Source: CAXBCP01 sp963974055 (GTDB taxonomy: Bacteria; Pseudomonadota; Alphaproteobacteria; MPNO01; UBA830). Taken from it: a stretch of DNA of 49,814 nucleotides. Location: positions 1-49,814 of the forward strand of contig CAXBCP010000033.1 of assembly GCA_963974055.1 (NCBI GenBank), read 5' to 3'. The position numbers and the translations under genes were made by a program. This document shows, one piece after another, positions 40,298 to 49,345 of the stretch; the first letter of the stretch is position 1, and each line of letters begins with the position of its first letter. The notes under the pieces were generated by a model. The model searched no databases. It was not told the DNA's origin and was given only the letters and a program-made list of their open reading frames with translations.

Positions 40298-41926
40298 CTA
40301 TCGTGCGGACAAAGCGCCCCTGACCGTATCGACCACACTGCCGGGATCGGCGGGGATATCGTCCCCCCGCCACGCCACATGGCCATCGGGGCGAACCAGG
40401 ACAAAACGGCGCTCATATGCGCGCGCGGTATCCGGATCGGCCACGCATTCGACCCTGAACGGGACGTTCCGTGCAGCCATGGCATCCGCCAGGCTTTCGA
40501 CATCGCCGGGTCCGCCAGAAAGATCAAGAAGCACAAATCCGTCGCCGAACAGATCGAGTGTCGATACCCCGTCGGAAATCCATGCATGGGGCGCCCGTGT
40601 TCCGGGTCGGGCCGAAGGCACGTATTTGCCGGGCGGCGCAGCAGGCGGCGGTGTGGCACCGTCGGGCACGCAGATCGGCGAGTTTTCGTAGCAATACTGG
40701 GCCTTGTCGATTTCGCTTACGGAATACCGTCGAAGATCGGCGGTCGCCTCGGCGAGGGCGGCGCGCTGGCTGTCCCCGGCGGAGGTATCGTCGGCCAGCG
40801 CATCACCGCCCGGTATCCCGGTTATCTGACGGAACGCCCGGGTGGCGAATTCCACATTGCGCTCTCCGATCGGCCGGCGTTCGGCTTCGTAGGACGCCAT
40901 CAGGTCGCTCCCGCCCCATCCGGCAATCATCGCTTCGAGCTTCCAGGCGATGTTCACCGCATCTTCAATCCCGGTATGCATACCGAGCCCGCCGGTGGGC
41001 GAACACTGATGGACCGCATCCCCCGCCAGGAACGCCCGGCCGCCGCCAAAACCGTCGGCGACGACATCGCGGCGTTCCCATGGACTTGCCGAGATGATCT
41101 CGAAGGGAAAGTCGCATCCGACCACACGGCGAAGCAGATCTTCCGCCGTCCCCGGCGTGCGTTCGCTGTCGAACACGGTCAGCCGCCAGAGCTCACGCCC
41201 GTCGATTGCGATCAGTTCGGACCAGCAGCCTTCGTGGCCGATCGCGCGGTAAAATCGCGCCCAGCCCTTGTCATGCAGCGCGGACAGTTCCGGCGATCTG
41301 AAAAAAATGTTCAGGCTTTGCGCAACCACGCCGCGCCCGCCGAGGCCGATACCGAGCACTTCGCGCACGACGCCGCCGGCCCCGTCGCAACCGACGAGAT
41401 AATCGGCTTCGATCGTTTCCGTTTCTCCGGATTCGCCGTCCTTCAGGGTTGCGACGACCTTTTCTGCCGATTGCGTGAACGAAGACAGCTCCGTCCGGTA
41501 CCGTATTTCGACGCTGGAAAGCCCCTGCGCGTATTCCGTCAGGATGGGATCGAAATAAATCTGGGGACAATGACAGCCGCCTTCGGGCGTGTAGGACAGG
41601 CTGCCCCGGTCGGAATGAGACGGCACCTTCATGCGCGCCAGTTCCCGGCCGCGCATTGTGGTCAGATATACAAAATCGAGCGAATTGTTCTCGGACCAGA
41701 CGGCGTTCCGCACCCGTTCGGCAATTCCCCAGCGGCGGCAGAACTCCATGTTGCGGGCGCTGACGGCGCTCATTTTCGGCACAGATACGCTGCCGTCGCG
41801 TTTTTCCACCAGCACGCAGTCGATGTTGCGGCGACCGAGTTCGATCGCCAGTGCCAATCCGACCGGGCCCGCGCCGGAGATCAGCACGCGACATTCGCGC
41901 TTTGTGTTTTCGTCCTTCGCCGTCAT
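40298..41926 (-). CDS. FAD-dependent aromatic monooxygenase
   Basis: The 542-residue product is a class A flavoprotein hydroxylase. The FAD motif is VLISGAGPVGLALAIELGRR, the DG motif lies in ADYLVGCDGAGGVVR, and the GD motif in AFLAGDAVHQCSPTGGLGMHTGIEDAVNIAWKL-type sequence. A C-terminal thioredoxin-like domain, as in phenol or 3-(3-hydroxyphenyl)propionate hydroxylases, spans about residues 430-540. The enzyme would add a hydroxyl to an aromatic acid before ring cleavage. It begins 29 bp from the end of the TRAP permease gene, so it is transcribed with it. Confidence 0.93.
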   Translation of the reverse strand: MTAKDENTKRECRVLISGAGPVGLALAIELGRRNIDCVLVEKRDGSVSVPKMSAVSARNMEFCRRWGIAERVRNAVWSENNSLDFVYLTTMRGRELARMKVPSHSDRGSLSYTPEGGCHCPQIYFDPILTEYAQGLSSVEIRYRTELSSFTQSAEKVVATLKDGESGETETIEADYLVGCDGAGGVVREVLGIGLGGRGVVAQSLNIFFRSPELSALHDKGWARFYRAIGHEGCWSELIAIDGRELWRLTVFDSERTPGTAEDLLRRVVGCDFPFEIISASPWERRDVVADGFGGGRAFLAGDAVHQCSPTGGLGMHTGIEDAVNIAWKLEAMIAGWGGSDLMASYEAERRPIGERNVEFATRAFRQITGIPGGDALADDTSAGDSQRAALAEATADLRRYSVSEIDKAQYCYENSPICVPDGATPPPAAPPGKYVPSARPGTRAPHAWISDGVSTLDLFGDGFVLLDLSGGPGDVESLADAMAARNVPFRVECVADPDTARAYERRFVLVRPDGHVAWRGDDIPADPGSVVDTVRGALSAR

Positions 41927-41955
41927 TCGTCGTCAATCCGTCTGCAGGTCGCGCA

Positions 41956-43269
41956 TCAGTTCATCACGCCTATGAACTTGGGGAACCAGAGCGCGACGCC
42001 CGGCAGCGCAAGCATGATGGCGAGCCGGATGACATCGGCGCCGAGGAACGGCACGATCCCGCCGAATATGCGTGATAACGGTATGTTCGGAACGAGCCCA
42101 TGGATTATGAAAACGTTCATACCGATGGGCGGGGTGATCATGCCGATCTCGATAATCATAACGTTCATGACGCCCCACCAGATCGGGTCGTAGCCGAGCG
42201 ATATCACCACGGGGAAGACCACCGGCAGCGTAATCACCATCGCCGCGACCGTGTCGAATACACTGCCGAGCACCAGATACATCAGCAACAGCAACATGAT
42301 GACGACAATCGGCGGAAACCCGGAGGATTCGATAGCCCCGACGATTTCGTCGGGCAACTGGGTCAATGTCATGAAATAGGTGAACGTCGAAGCCCCGATG
42401 ATGATGAGATAGATCATCCCGGTATTAGTTGCGGTTTCCTTCAGGACCTGGCCGACATCCGCAACCGTCAGCCCACGCCCGATCGCGAAGAAAAAGGCAA
42501 GGCTGGCGCCGACCGCAGCGGCTTCCTCGACCGTGAACACCCCGGCATAGATCCCGCCGCTGACCACAATCGCCAGGAGAAGCACCCGCCAGCATTGCAG
42601 GGTGATACGCAGCCGTTCGCCCCATGTCAGCCGCGGGCCCGGCGGCCCCGATTCAGGACGAATGCGAACCTGCACGGCAATGGCGGCGAGATACAGTGCG
42701 ACCGCAATGATTCCGGGCACGACGGCGGCGGCGAACAGGCTGATAACGAACTGCTCGGTCAGCACGGCGTAAAGCACGAGAATAATCGACGGCGGGATCA
42801 GTATCCCGAGGGTGCCGCCCGCCGCGCAACACCCGGCGGCCAGGCCCGGGTCGTAGCGCCGGTCGATCATCTCCGGCAGGGCGACACGGGTAAACGTTGT
42901 CGCGGTAGCGATGGAAGAGCCGCAGATCGCGCCGAACCCCGCACACCCGCCGATGGTCGCCATTGCCAGGCCGCCGCGATACTGCCCGACAAGCGCATAG
43001 GCCAGCCTGTAAAGATCGGATGACAGCCCTGCCACCCCGGCGAAGCTGCCCATCAGGAGAAACAGCGGAATCGTCGCGAGCTCGCTGTTCGACAGAATTC
43101 CGGACGGCACCGTCGCGAACAGCGACGTCGCCGCCGACCAGTCCAGCATGACCCAGACACCGGCGACGCCGATGACCGCCATAGCCGCGCCGATCGGCAC
43201 GTGCAGCGCGATCAGCAGGAACATCGCCGCGGTACCGATCAGGGCAAGGTGAAGGGGGTCGAGGCTCAT
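41956..43269 (-). CDS. TRAP transporter large permease (DctM-like)
   Basis: The 437-residue product has about twelve membrane segments and the DctM hallmarks: GVAGLSSDLYRLA, CGSSIATATTFTRVALPEM, GGTLGILIPPSIILVLYAV, and the end PPIGMNVFIIHGL. It carries the solute across the inner membrane with Na+ or H+. It lies between the small permease gene and the FAD monooxygenase in one operon. Confidence 0.96.
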   Translation of the reverse strand: MSLDPLHLALIGTAAMFLLIALHVPIGAAMAVIGVAGVWVMLDWSAATSLFATVPSGILSNSELATIPLFLLMGSFAGVAGLSSDLYRLAYALVGQYRGGLAMATIGGCAGFGAICGSSIATATTFTRVALPEMIDRRYDPGLAAGCCAAGGTLGILIPPSIILVLYAVLTEQFVISLFAAAVVPGIIAVALYLAAIAVQVRIRPESGPPGPRLTWGERLRITLQCWRVLLLAIVVSGGIYAGVFTVEEAAAVGASLAFFFAIGRGLTVADVGQVLKETATNTGMIYLIIIGASTFTYFMTLTQLPDEIVGAIESSGFPPIVVIMLLLLMYLVLGSVFDTVAAMVITLPVVFPVVISLGYDPIWWGVMNVMIIEIGMITPPIGMNVFIIHGLVPNIPLSRIFGGIVPFLGADVIRLAIMLALPGVALWFPKFIGVMN

Positions 43270-43310
43270 GGGGTTTTATTCACTTTCCGGATTCCCTTCG
43301 GACACGCGGT

Positions 43311-43844
43311 TCAATGGGCCGAGTCATGGGAGGAGACATCCCGGCCGGTCGCCAGCGCGTGCAGGCAGCGCCACAATACCCAGGCCTGAACCGGCACGCA
43401 GACCCAGAACAGCACCGCCGCCGCGATCCACCACGGCCCTTCCAGAAACTGGTATGTAAGCGAACCGATTCCCCGCGCCTGGAGATCGAGCGCATAATCG
43501 GTCAGCCGCAGCGCCATCATTGCGAAGATCAGCAAAACCAGTGTCTGACCGACGACTTCCAGAACCCGGGTCACGGGCGGACCCAGCCATTTCCCGAGGA
43601 ACCGGATCGTGATGTTGTTGCCGTGCGCGAGGGCCGCCGGGAAGCAGCTTGCGATCACAACTGCGAATACCAGCTTGCGGATGTCTTCGAGCCCTTCGAA
43701 CGGCGCGTTGAACAACCATCGCATCAGGACATCGGCAAGCGTGGCGACCGCGACGATCAGCATCCCTCCGACGCCGATCATCGCAATCGCCGATGTCAGC
43801 CGGCTTACCCGTCCCTGCATATCCGCATCCCTATCCGGCGGCAT
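43311..43844 (-). CDS. TRAP transporter small permease (DctQ-like)
   Basis: The 177-residue product has four membrane segments (AIAMIGVGGMLIVAVATLAD, FAVVIASCFPAALAHG, LLIFAMMALRLTDYAL, and IAAAVLFWVCVPVQAWVL), the conserved pattern DVLMRWLFNAPFEG and the AHGNNITI motif. It is the membrane scaffold partner of DctM. It lies 9 bp after the DctP gene and 41 bp before the DctM gene. Confidence 0.94.
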   Translation of the reverse strand: MPPDRDADMQGRVSRLTSAIAMIGVGGMLIVAVATLADVLMRWLFNAPFEGLEDIRKLVFAVVIASCFPAALAHGNNITIRFLGKWLGPPVTRVLEVVGQTLVLLIFAMMALRLTDYALDLQARGIGSLTYQFLEGPWWIAAAVLFWVCVPVQAWVLWRCLHALATGRDVSSHDSAH

Positions 43845-43853
43845 TCCGTCCGG

Positions 43854-44864
43854 TCAGTTCCCCGCACGAACTTCCTTCAGAACGGCCATCAGGCGCGCAT
43901 ATTTCTCCGCGCCGTCCTTGACCGACGTCTTCCAGTCTTCGTGCAGCGCCATGAACATCTGCCGGCGTTGATCCGCCAGAGCGCCTTCGATCTTGATGAA
44001 CGAACGCGATTTGTCGTTCTTGAACCCGGCTGAATAACTTTCGCTGGTTTCATCGAAAGCGCTGCCGCCGCGCTTCGCGAGGCCGAGACCGCCATGCTTG
44101 TCCATCGCTGCCTGCACGTTCTTGGGCAGTTTTTCGTAGGAACTGCGGTTCATGCCGATTATGAACGCGAGCGTGCCAAGGGGTTCCTCGACATGTCCCT
44201 TGGTGACGTTGGCGACACGGAAGGATCGTACGCCGGTCCAGCTTTGCAGCGTGCCGCCGATAACACCGCGGCTGATGGATTCCGTAACGGCCGGCATTCC
44301 CATTCCGACCGGCGTTGCACCGAACAGGCGGATAACGGCCGATTCCTGAGGTCCGGCGGTACGAATCTTCGTTCCCTTGATATCGTCCAGCGATTTGACC
44401 GCTTTCGACAGATGGAGAGAATTGTTGTCCGACGCGTAGATGGTGACGGGGTGAACCTTGTCGAAGCCCGTCAATACGCCATCCTTGTACAGGCGCCATG
44501 CGACGGTCGAGGCCTCTTCTCCGGACCGGAAGAGATAGGGCAGAGAGAACAGGGACATTTCGGGAAACTGTGCCAGCGTGTAGCTGGGCACGATAAACGC
44601 AACGTCGGCGATCCCGTTGACGACCAGTTCGTATTGCTTCACCGGGCTGCGGCCCAGCGCGCCGCCCCAGAAGTTCTGAAATTTAACGTCGTTGCCAACG
44701 TCTTTCGCAACCGCATCCATCCACGGTTTCATGACGACCTTGATAGTCGTCGCTTTCGCGGACGTAAACGACGCGACGCGGACGGTATCGGCCGCAGCGG
44801 CGGTCTGCGTGCTGAGGGCCAGAAGCCCGGCAACCGCGGTTATCGCAGATACTGTTCTAATCAT
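43854..44864 (-). CDS. TRAP transporter substrate-binding protein (DctP-like)
   Basis: The 336-residue product has a signal peptide (ITAVAGLLALSTQTAAAA) and a DctP-type periplasmic domain: FWGGALGRSPVKQYELVVNGIADVAF-like sequence, YLFRSGEEA, and the arginine region around KGTKIRTAGPQES that in the family pairs with the carboxylate of the ligand. The GPQ turn and the large C-lobe are typical. It captures an aromatic or organic acid for the DctQM permease. Its first 8 bp overlap the end of the amidohydrolase gene. Confidence 0.95.
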   Translation of the reverse strand: MIRTVSAITAVAGLLALSTQTAAAADTVRVASFTSAKATTIKVVMKPWMDAVAKDVGNDVKFQNFWGGALGRSPVKQYELVVNGIADVAFIVPSYTLAQFPEMSLFSLPYLFRSGEEASTVAWRLYKDGVLTGFDKVHPVTIYASDNNSLHLSKAVKSLDDIKGTKIRTAGPQESAVIRLFGATPVGMGMPAVTESISRGVIGGTLQSWTGVRSFRVANVTKGHVEEPLGTLAFIIGMNRSSYEKLPKNVQAAMDKHGGLGLAKRGGSAFDETSESYSAGFKNDKSRSFIKIEGALADQRRQMFMALHEDWKTSVKDGAEKYARLMAVLKEVRAGN

Positions 44865-46116
44865 CAGTCTTCTCCTGGGTTCGAGGTGTTCCTGGGGATC
44901 GTTTCTTCAGATCGAGCCCGAACGCGCGGCACGCGTTGAGGCCCATTATGTTGCGCCGTGCCTCGTCGGAAAGAAACGGCAGGTCGAAAATGACGCTCGG
45001 CAGGTCGAAATCCCAGTGCGGCCAGTCCGACGAATACAGGAGCTGGGTTTCGGCGTTGATTTCCGCGAATGTCGCTTCGAGCATTCGCGGACTGGTGAAT
45101 TCCATGGGCTGGTTCGTAAAATACATCTCGCGGATGTAATCGCTCGGCATCCGGCGCAGCAACGGCGCTTCGGACGATCGCATCAGGTATTCGCTGTCCA
45201 GGCGCTGCATCACGAACGGCAACCAGGACAGACCGCTTTCGACCCAGATGGATTTCAGCCGGGGAAACCGCTCCGGAATGCCGTTGATGACCCAGTTGCT
45301 GAGATGGACGATATTGCACAGCGCGAACGACACCGCATGAACGGTCAGAAAACGGTTGAGCTGGCCGACATATCCGTCCTTTTCCCAGTTCGGTCCGGCG
45401 TGGAAAGCAATCGGCTTGCCCGCTTCTTCGAGCATCGAATACAGGCGCATGTAACAGTTGTGATGGACAGGCCGGTAGCGGCAACTCGTCACCACGAAAC
45501 CCGCCACCCGGGGATTATCGAGATATTCCCGCACGGTCGCTTCCGCGGCTGCGGGATCGTTGAACGGTACATAAGGGAGAAACAGGAGCCGGTCGTCGCC
45601 GGGGACGACACGCTCCATCATCCAGGCATTATACGCCTCGGCCAGGGCCGCTTCGGTTTCCGGCTCGGGGTGAAGGCCGAGAACCAGCATCGGCGTCGGG
45701 AACACCACCTGATAGTCGATACCCATACTGTCCATCGCGCGGCGGGCCAGCACGACATCCGGGTGAACATCCGGCGCATCGCCGGTGGGCTCTTCCAGTC
45801 CCCGCTCATGCGGGATGCGTCCCGCCATGTGCTGATAGTTCGGCCATCCCGTCGATTGCAGGATTCCGGGATACATGCGGCCGTTGTTTTCGAAGCTTTC
45901 CGCTATGCCCTTGATAACCGGGTTTTTGACGTATTCGACGATTTGCGGCCAGGACTGCGTTTCGAACTGATGCGCATCGACATCGACGATCAGGTAGTCG
46001 TCATATGACCGGTCTTCCGCCTGGCGCTGCGCGCGCGCCAGCATGTCCCGCGTATCGGTGCCGCGCACGATCTCGGACGGGCTTACCTCGCGGAGCGATG
46101 CGGAGCGTCGGGTCAC
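44857..46116 (-). CDS. Amidohydrolase family protein (ACMSD/resorcylate decarboxylase-like)
   Basis: The 419-residue product is a metal-dependent TIM barrel of the amidohydrolase-2 group. Metal site pieces are VDVDAHQFE near residue 45, the His in AFHAGPNWEK, and the Asp in LLYSSDWPHWDFD. Many relatives are decarboxylases of carboxymuconate semialdehyde or hydroxybenzoates. The usual HxH is replaced by DAH, so the metal geometry may differ. The start GTG at 46116 overlaps the stop of the FAH gene (GTGA), which gives translational coupling; the open frame back to 46347 runs through that gene and is not used. It overlaps the DctP gene by 8 bp. Confidence 0.9.
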   Translation of the reverse strand: MTRRSASLREVSPSEIVRGTDTRDMLARAQRQAEDRSYDDYLIVDVDAHQFETQSWPQIVEYVKNPVIKGIAESFENNGRMYPGILQSTGWPNYQHMAGRIPHERGLEEPTGDAPDVHPDVVLARRAMDSMGIDYQVVFPTPMLVLGLHPEPETEAALAEAYNAWMMERVVPGDDRLLFLPYVPFNDPAAAEATVREYLDNPRVAGFVVTSCRYRPVHHNCYMRLYSMLEEAGKPIAFHAGPNWEKDGYVGQLNRFLTVHAVSFALCNIVHLSNWVINGIPERFPRLKSIWVESGLSWLPFVMQRLDSEYLMRSSEAPLLRRMPSDYIREMYFTNQPMEFTSPRMLEATFAEINAETQLLYSSDWPHWDFDLPSVIFDLPFLSDEARRNIMGLNACRAFGLDLKKRSPGTPRTQEKTDD

Positions 46117-46979
46117 GCCGCGGACTCCTCCATCACCGGGACCCGGGTCTCTCCGATCCCTTCGCACCACATTTCCATAACGTCGCCGGGAAGCACCTGG
46201 CCCACGCCTTCCGGGGTCCCCGTCATGAGGATATCGCCCGGATAGAGCGTGTAGAACGACGACATGACCGAAATCTGGCGTGCGACGTTGAAGATCATGT
46301 GGCGGGTATTGGTGGCCTGACGATCCTCGCCGTTCACCTTCAACCACATGTCGAGGTTGTCCGGATCGTCGATTTCATCGGCGGTGACCAACCACGGGCC
46401 CAGGACCGAATAGGTATCGATGGATTTGCGCAGACTGCGTTCTTCGGGGCCGCGCACGACCATGTCGAGCCCGATCGCGTATCCGGCGACGACGTCAAGC
46501 GCGTCGGCTTCGGAAACGTTGGTGCATTCAACGCCGATCACGGCCGCCAGTTCCAGTTCATGGTCGTTGCGGCGCTCGGGAAAGCGCAGGCGGACGCCTT
46601 CGGAGACGCCGACGAGGGAAGTATTCGCCTTCAGGAACAATCCCGCTTCCGCGATCGTGCTGCGTTTCCGCCCGGCGGAAATCGCCTTATCGCGGCCGGC
46701 CTCCGCGATGTGGCGCTCGTAGTTCGACGGCGCACCGATAATTTTGGACGGATTGGCAACCGGCGACAGGAACGCAACGTCCGAAACGTCGAAACGCCGG
46801 CCCGATTTCGCCAGTTCCAGTATGCGCGGCCCGATCACGTCCAGCCGGGATATCAACGCATCGCCCGCCGGATAGGGATATGTCGCGGCCGGAATCAGAT
46901 CCAGCGCGCCGGAGACGTCGACTATCTCGCCCTCCTCGACAAGGCCGAGCCTGTTGTCACCAAACCTGCATATCTTCAT
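46113..46979 (-). CDS. Fumarylacetoacetate hydrolase family protein
   Basis: The 288-residue product has the FAH fold with metal ligands in DHELELAAVIG (ExE) and the Asp in GYAIGLDMVVRG, plus RKSIDTYSVLGPWLVT and MTGTPEGVGQVLPGD. Family members hydrolyse fumarylpyruvate, fumarylacetoacetate or related diketo acids. Next to a gentisate dioxygenase-like cupin, fumarylpyruvate or maleylpyruvate hydrolysis is the natural guess. It begins 1 bp after the cupin stop (TGAAATG) and overlaps the amidohydrolase start, so it is tightly coupled. Confidence 0.94.
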   Translation of the reverse strand: MKICRFGDNRLGLVEEGEIVDVSGALDLIPAATYPYPAGDALISRLDVIGPRILELAKSGRRFDVSDVAFLSPVANPSKIIGAPSNYERHIAEAGRDKAISAGRKRSTIAEAGLFLKANTSLVGVSEGVRLRFPERRNDHELELAAVIGVECTNVSEADALDVVAGYAIGLDMVVRGPEERSLRKSIDTYSVLGPWLVTADEIDDPDNLDMWLKVNGEDRQATNTRHMIFNVARQISVMSSFYTLYPGDILMTGTPEGVGQVLPGDVMEMWCEGIGETRVPVMEESAA

Positions 46980-46980
46980 T

Positions 46981-47937
46981 TCAACCTTCCAGTTCCTGCA
47001 ACAGACCGAGGCGGCGAAGCACCGGACGGTCGCTCACACAAATCAACTTCGCGGCCCCGCCATCCGAACGATGTTCGGCCGCCTGCCACTGGGGCAGCGT
47101 AAACAGGTCGTTCCGCGTCCATGAAACGGTCGTGTCGCCGATGACGGTTTCGCCGGCGCCTTCGATTACAAGGCATACGGCATTGGCGGATGATGCGGCA
47201 ACGACCGCCTTTCCCCCGGGGCTCAGCCCGATCGCCCGGCAGTCGAGCGTGGCAAGGGCAGAATTCCCGATTACGGGGTCAATATATTCGAAAGCGGGTG
47301 TGTTATCGCCGGCTGCCGCCGCGTCCGCGATCTGCGCCGAAACCGCATCCCACGGAAAACGGCCGACCGGCAGAGTACCGTCATGCATTTTGCCGACCCG
47401 CGGGCCTTCCCCGCCTGCCCCATGAGAGCCACCGGTTTCGAAAAAGATCTGGTCCAGATTGCGGTAAAACGGCACGTCGAGAAAATCGATCCAAATCACG
47501 CGCTCCGCCCCCTGATGGGCATGGGCATGTGTCGTCCATGACGGCGTCAGAATGACATCGCCGCGCCGCATTTCATAGGACATGCCGTTCACCGACGTCA
47601 TGCCACCTTCGCCTTCCAGCGAAATGCGCAGTGCGTTGGGTGAATGACGGTGCGGGGGCGCGGTTTCTCCGGGCATCAGAATCTGAATCCCGCAGTTGAT
47701 GTTGCGGATCGTCGTCGTCAGGGCATAGCGTTGATCGGGATTTTTGAGGGTGAGTACCCGGCGCTCCACCTGATCCATCGGCACGTCGTCGATAATGCCG
47801 TCGATAAGCGGCTCGATATCCTGCCATCGCCAGTGTTTCGGGGCTTCGGGCGCCGGGGCGGGTTTGAGCCCGCCGGCCGCACGCTCCCACAGCGGCTCGA
47901 GATCGAGCATTTGCAGGGGCTGGAGGACGGATTTCAT
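46981..47937 (-). CDS. Gentisate 1,2-dioxygenase-like bicupin
   Basis: The 318-residue product is a bicupin. The N-terminal phrase is MKSVLQPLQMLDLEPLWERA, cupin one has the metal motif GETAPPHRHSPNALRI and the closing GDVILTPSWTTHAHAHQG, and cupin two starts near GGKAVVAASSANAV and is less conserved, as in the gentisate and 1-hydroxy-2-naphthoate dioxygenases. It would open the ring of gentisate or a salicylate-type diphenol. The ATG at 47937 is used; a TTG at 47973 adds 12 residues. A perfect 15-bp inverted repeat overlaps this start. It is the first enzyme gene after the IclR regulator. Confidence 0.9.
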   Translation of the reverse strand: MKSVLQPLQMLDLEPLWERAAGGLKPAPAPEAPKHWRWQDIEPLIDGIIDDVPMDQVERRVLTLKNPDQRYALTTTIRNINCGIQILMPGETAPPHRHSPNALRISLEGEGGMTSVNGMSYEMRRGDVILTPSWTTHAHAHQGAERVIWIDFLDVPFYRNLDQIFFETGGSHGAGGEGPRVGKMHDGTLPVGRFPWDAVSAQIADAAAAGDNTPAFEYIDPVIGNSALATLDCRAIGLSPGGKAVVAASSANAVCLVIEGAGETVIGDTTVSWTRNDLFTLPQWQAAEHRSDGGAAKLICVSDRPVLRRLGLLQELEG

Positions 47938-47971
47938 TTTGTGAAAATTATATCCCAAAATGAAATCCGTC
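47926..47971. promoter_or_regulatory. Perfect 15-bp inverted repeat over the start of the dioxygenase gene
   Basis: GACGGATTTCATTTT (47926-47940) and AAAATGAAATCCGTC (47957-47971) are exact reverse complements separated by 16 nt of AT-rich sequence. The ATG of the dioxygenase (47935-47937 on the minus strand) lies inside the arm. In DNA it can be an operator, for example for the IclR regulator encoded next to it; in mRNA it can hide the start codon. It is not followed by a T-tract. Confidence 0.8.
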
Positions 47972-48008
47972 AATTAGAAATAGTCTCTCCCACGGATGGC
48001 CTGTTGCT

Positions 48009-48773
48009 CTAAGCGTCTGCTGCCTGCGTTGCGCCGAGGGAACGCGACAGATTTCCGGCGACCTCGCGCAGATGTGACGCGACATCGCCCTCGATGTCGG
48101 TGCTGAAAGCATTGGTAATGCCGAGAACGGTCAGGGTAATGCAAAGCCGGTTATTCCTGTCGAATACGGGCGCGGAAAGCGCTGAAATACTGGAGTTCAT
48201 GTCACCCAGCGACTGGGCCAGTCCCTGCCGGCGCACGGTACTGCGAATATCGTCGACATTGAATTCCGGCATATTCGACGAATCCCCGTCCATCGATGCC
48301 GCAAAGAGCGCCATTTCCTTGTCGACCAGATGTGCCGTTTCCGACGCCGGCAGGTAGGCAAGGAACACCCGGCCGGTTGCCGTCAGCAATACCGGCAGGT
48401 TGCGGCCTTCGCGGATCCGTACCGCATACCCGAAATGCCCCGGCTCCCATTTCAGAACGGTGGGGCCGCTGGTGCCCCAGACGTTGAGATGGGAGTCGAG
48501 CCCCGTACGGTCGTTGAGCTCGAGCAGCGCCTCGCTACCCAGCCGAATTGGGTCTATCCGTCCCATCGCCTTGACCCCCAGTTCGATCAACGCGGGTCCG
48601 AATTCGTAGCGTCCGCTCGTTGCATCGTGGACCAGAAGCCCCGTCTCGCACAGGCTGGTGAGATAGCGGTATGTCCGGCTGGCAGACATGCCGGACCTGG
48701 CGGAAATCTCGCGCAATAGCGACGGGTGACGGATCGACGAAACGGCGTTCAGAACGTCGATCGCCGTTTGCAC
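48009..48773 (-). CDS. IclR-family transcriptional regulator
   Basis: The 254-residue product has an N-terminal winged helix (ISARSGMSASRTYRYLTSL) and a C-terminal effector domain of the IclR type. GTG at 48773 is the first listed start but has no site, and no ATG or GTG lies further upstream before the in-frame stop. A CTG at 48834-48836, 8 bp after GGGAGG, would add 21 residues (beginning LAKQTKKAG) and give the usual basic N-tail. The true start may therefore be the CTG. It lies 71 bp upstream of the dioxygenase gene on the same strand and probably controls the whole catabolic set. Confidence 0.92.
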   Translation of the reverse strand: MQTAIDVLNAVSSIRHPSLLREISARSGMSASRTYRYLTSLCETGLLVHDATSGRYEFGPALIELGVKAMGRIDPIRLGSEALLELNDRTGLDSHLNVWGTSGPTVLKWEPGHFGYAVRIREGRNLPVLLTATGRVFLAYLPASETAHLVDKEMALFAASMDGDSSNMPEFNVDDIRSTVRRQGLAQSLGDMNSSISALSAPVFDRNNRLCITLTVLGITNAFSTDIEGDVASHLREVAGNLSRSLGATQAADA

Positions 48774-49077
48774 CGCCTGAATATTGTTGCCCTTGCCGCC
48801 ACTGCGCGCCCCCGCTTTCTTCGTTTGCTTCGCCAGAACCCTGCCCTCCCTGACCTGCCGCGGTTTGATTACCGGCTGTTAGTTTAGACTCTCCGGCGAG
48901 CGGCGAGTAGCCCGTCTCCCGCAGACACTGTCGGGGCAAACGGGGATCCCCACCCGCCGTCGCCCCCGGCCACGATCGCACAGCCAAACTTCGCACGCTA
49001 TACCGCTTCGGGGCAGGGAGGGCAGATCATGGTTTGACGACGATCGCCGCCATCCGTGAACCGGCGCGGGATCTGAA
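48774..49077. other. Intergenic region between the IclR gene and the rRNA operon
   Basis: About 300 bp lie between the IclR start and the terminator of the rRNA operon. The start-proximal part would hold the IclR promoter and the possible CTG start with its GGGAGG site at 48843-48848. Frames on the minus strand here have no family similarity. Nothing else was seen. Confidence 0.5.
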
Positions 49078-49114
49078 CAAAAAAATGCCGCTAACCCGTT
49101 GGATCAGCGGCATT
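49078..49114 (-). terminator. Terminator of the rRNA operon
   Basis: AATGCCGCT (49084-49092) and AGCGGCATT (49106-49114) form a 9-bp perfect stem. On the minus strand it is followed by a run of T. It lies directly after tRNA-fMet, so it ends the 23S-5S-tRNA transcript. Confidence 0.92.
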
Positions 49115-49118
49115 GATT

Positions 49119-49196
<78 letters not shown>

Positions 49197-49345
49197 TTAA
49201 ACTTTCAAAACTTAGGGCCAGCGATTGCGGCGCCAGCCCTTTGTTTATTCGCACCGGCCGAAAAGGCCGGCCGTGATTGTGAATGCTGATGTTGTCTCCG
49301 CCTGGCGATTTCATTTCCGTCCGCTCGATCAGCGCGCTTTGAAGA

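Noticed and set aside
46116..46347. N-terminal extension of the amidohydrolase frame
   Set aside because: It runs through the FAH coding region in another frame and has an antisense-like composition; the GTG overlapping the FAH stop is the natural start.
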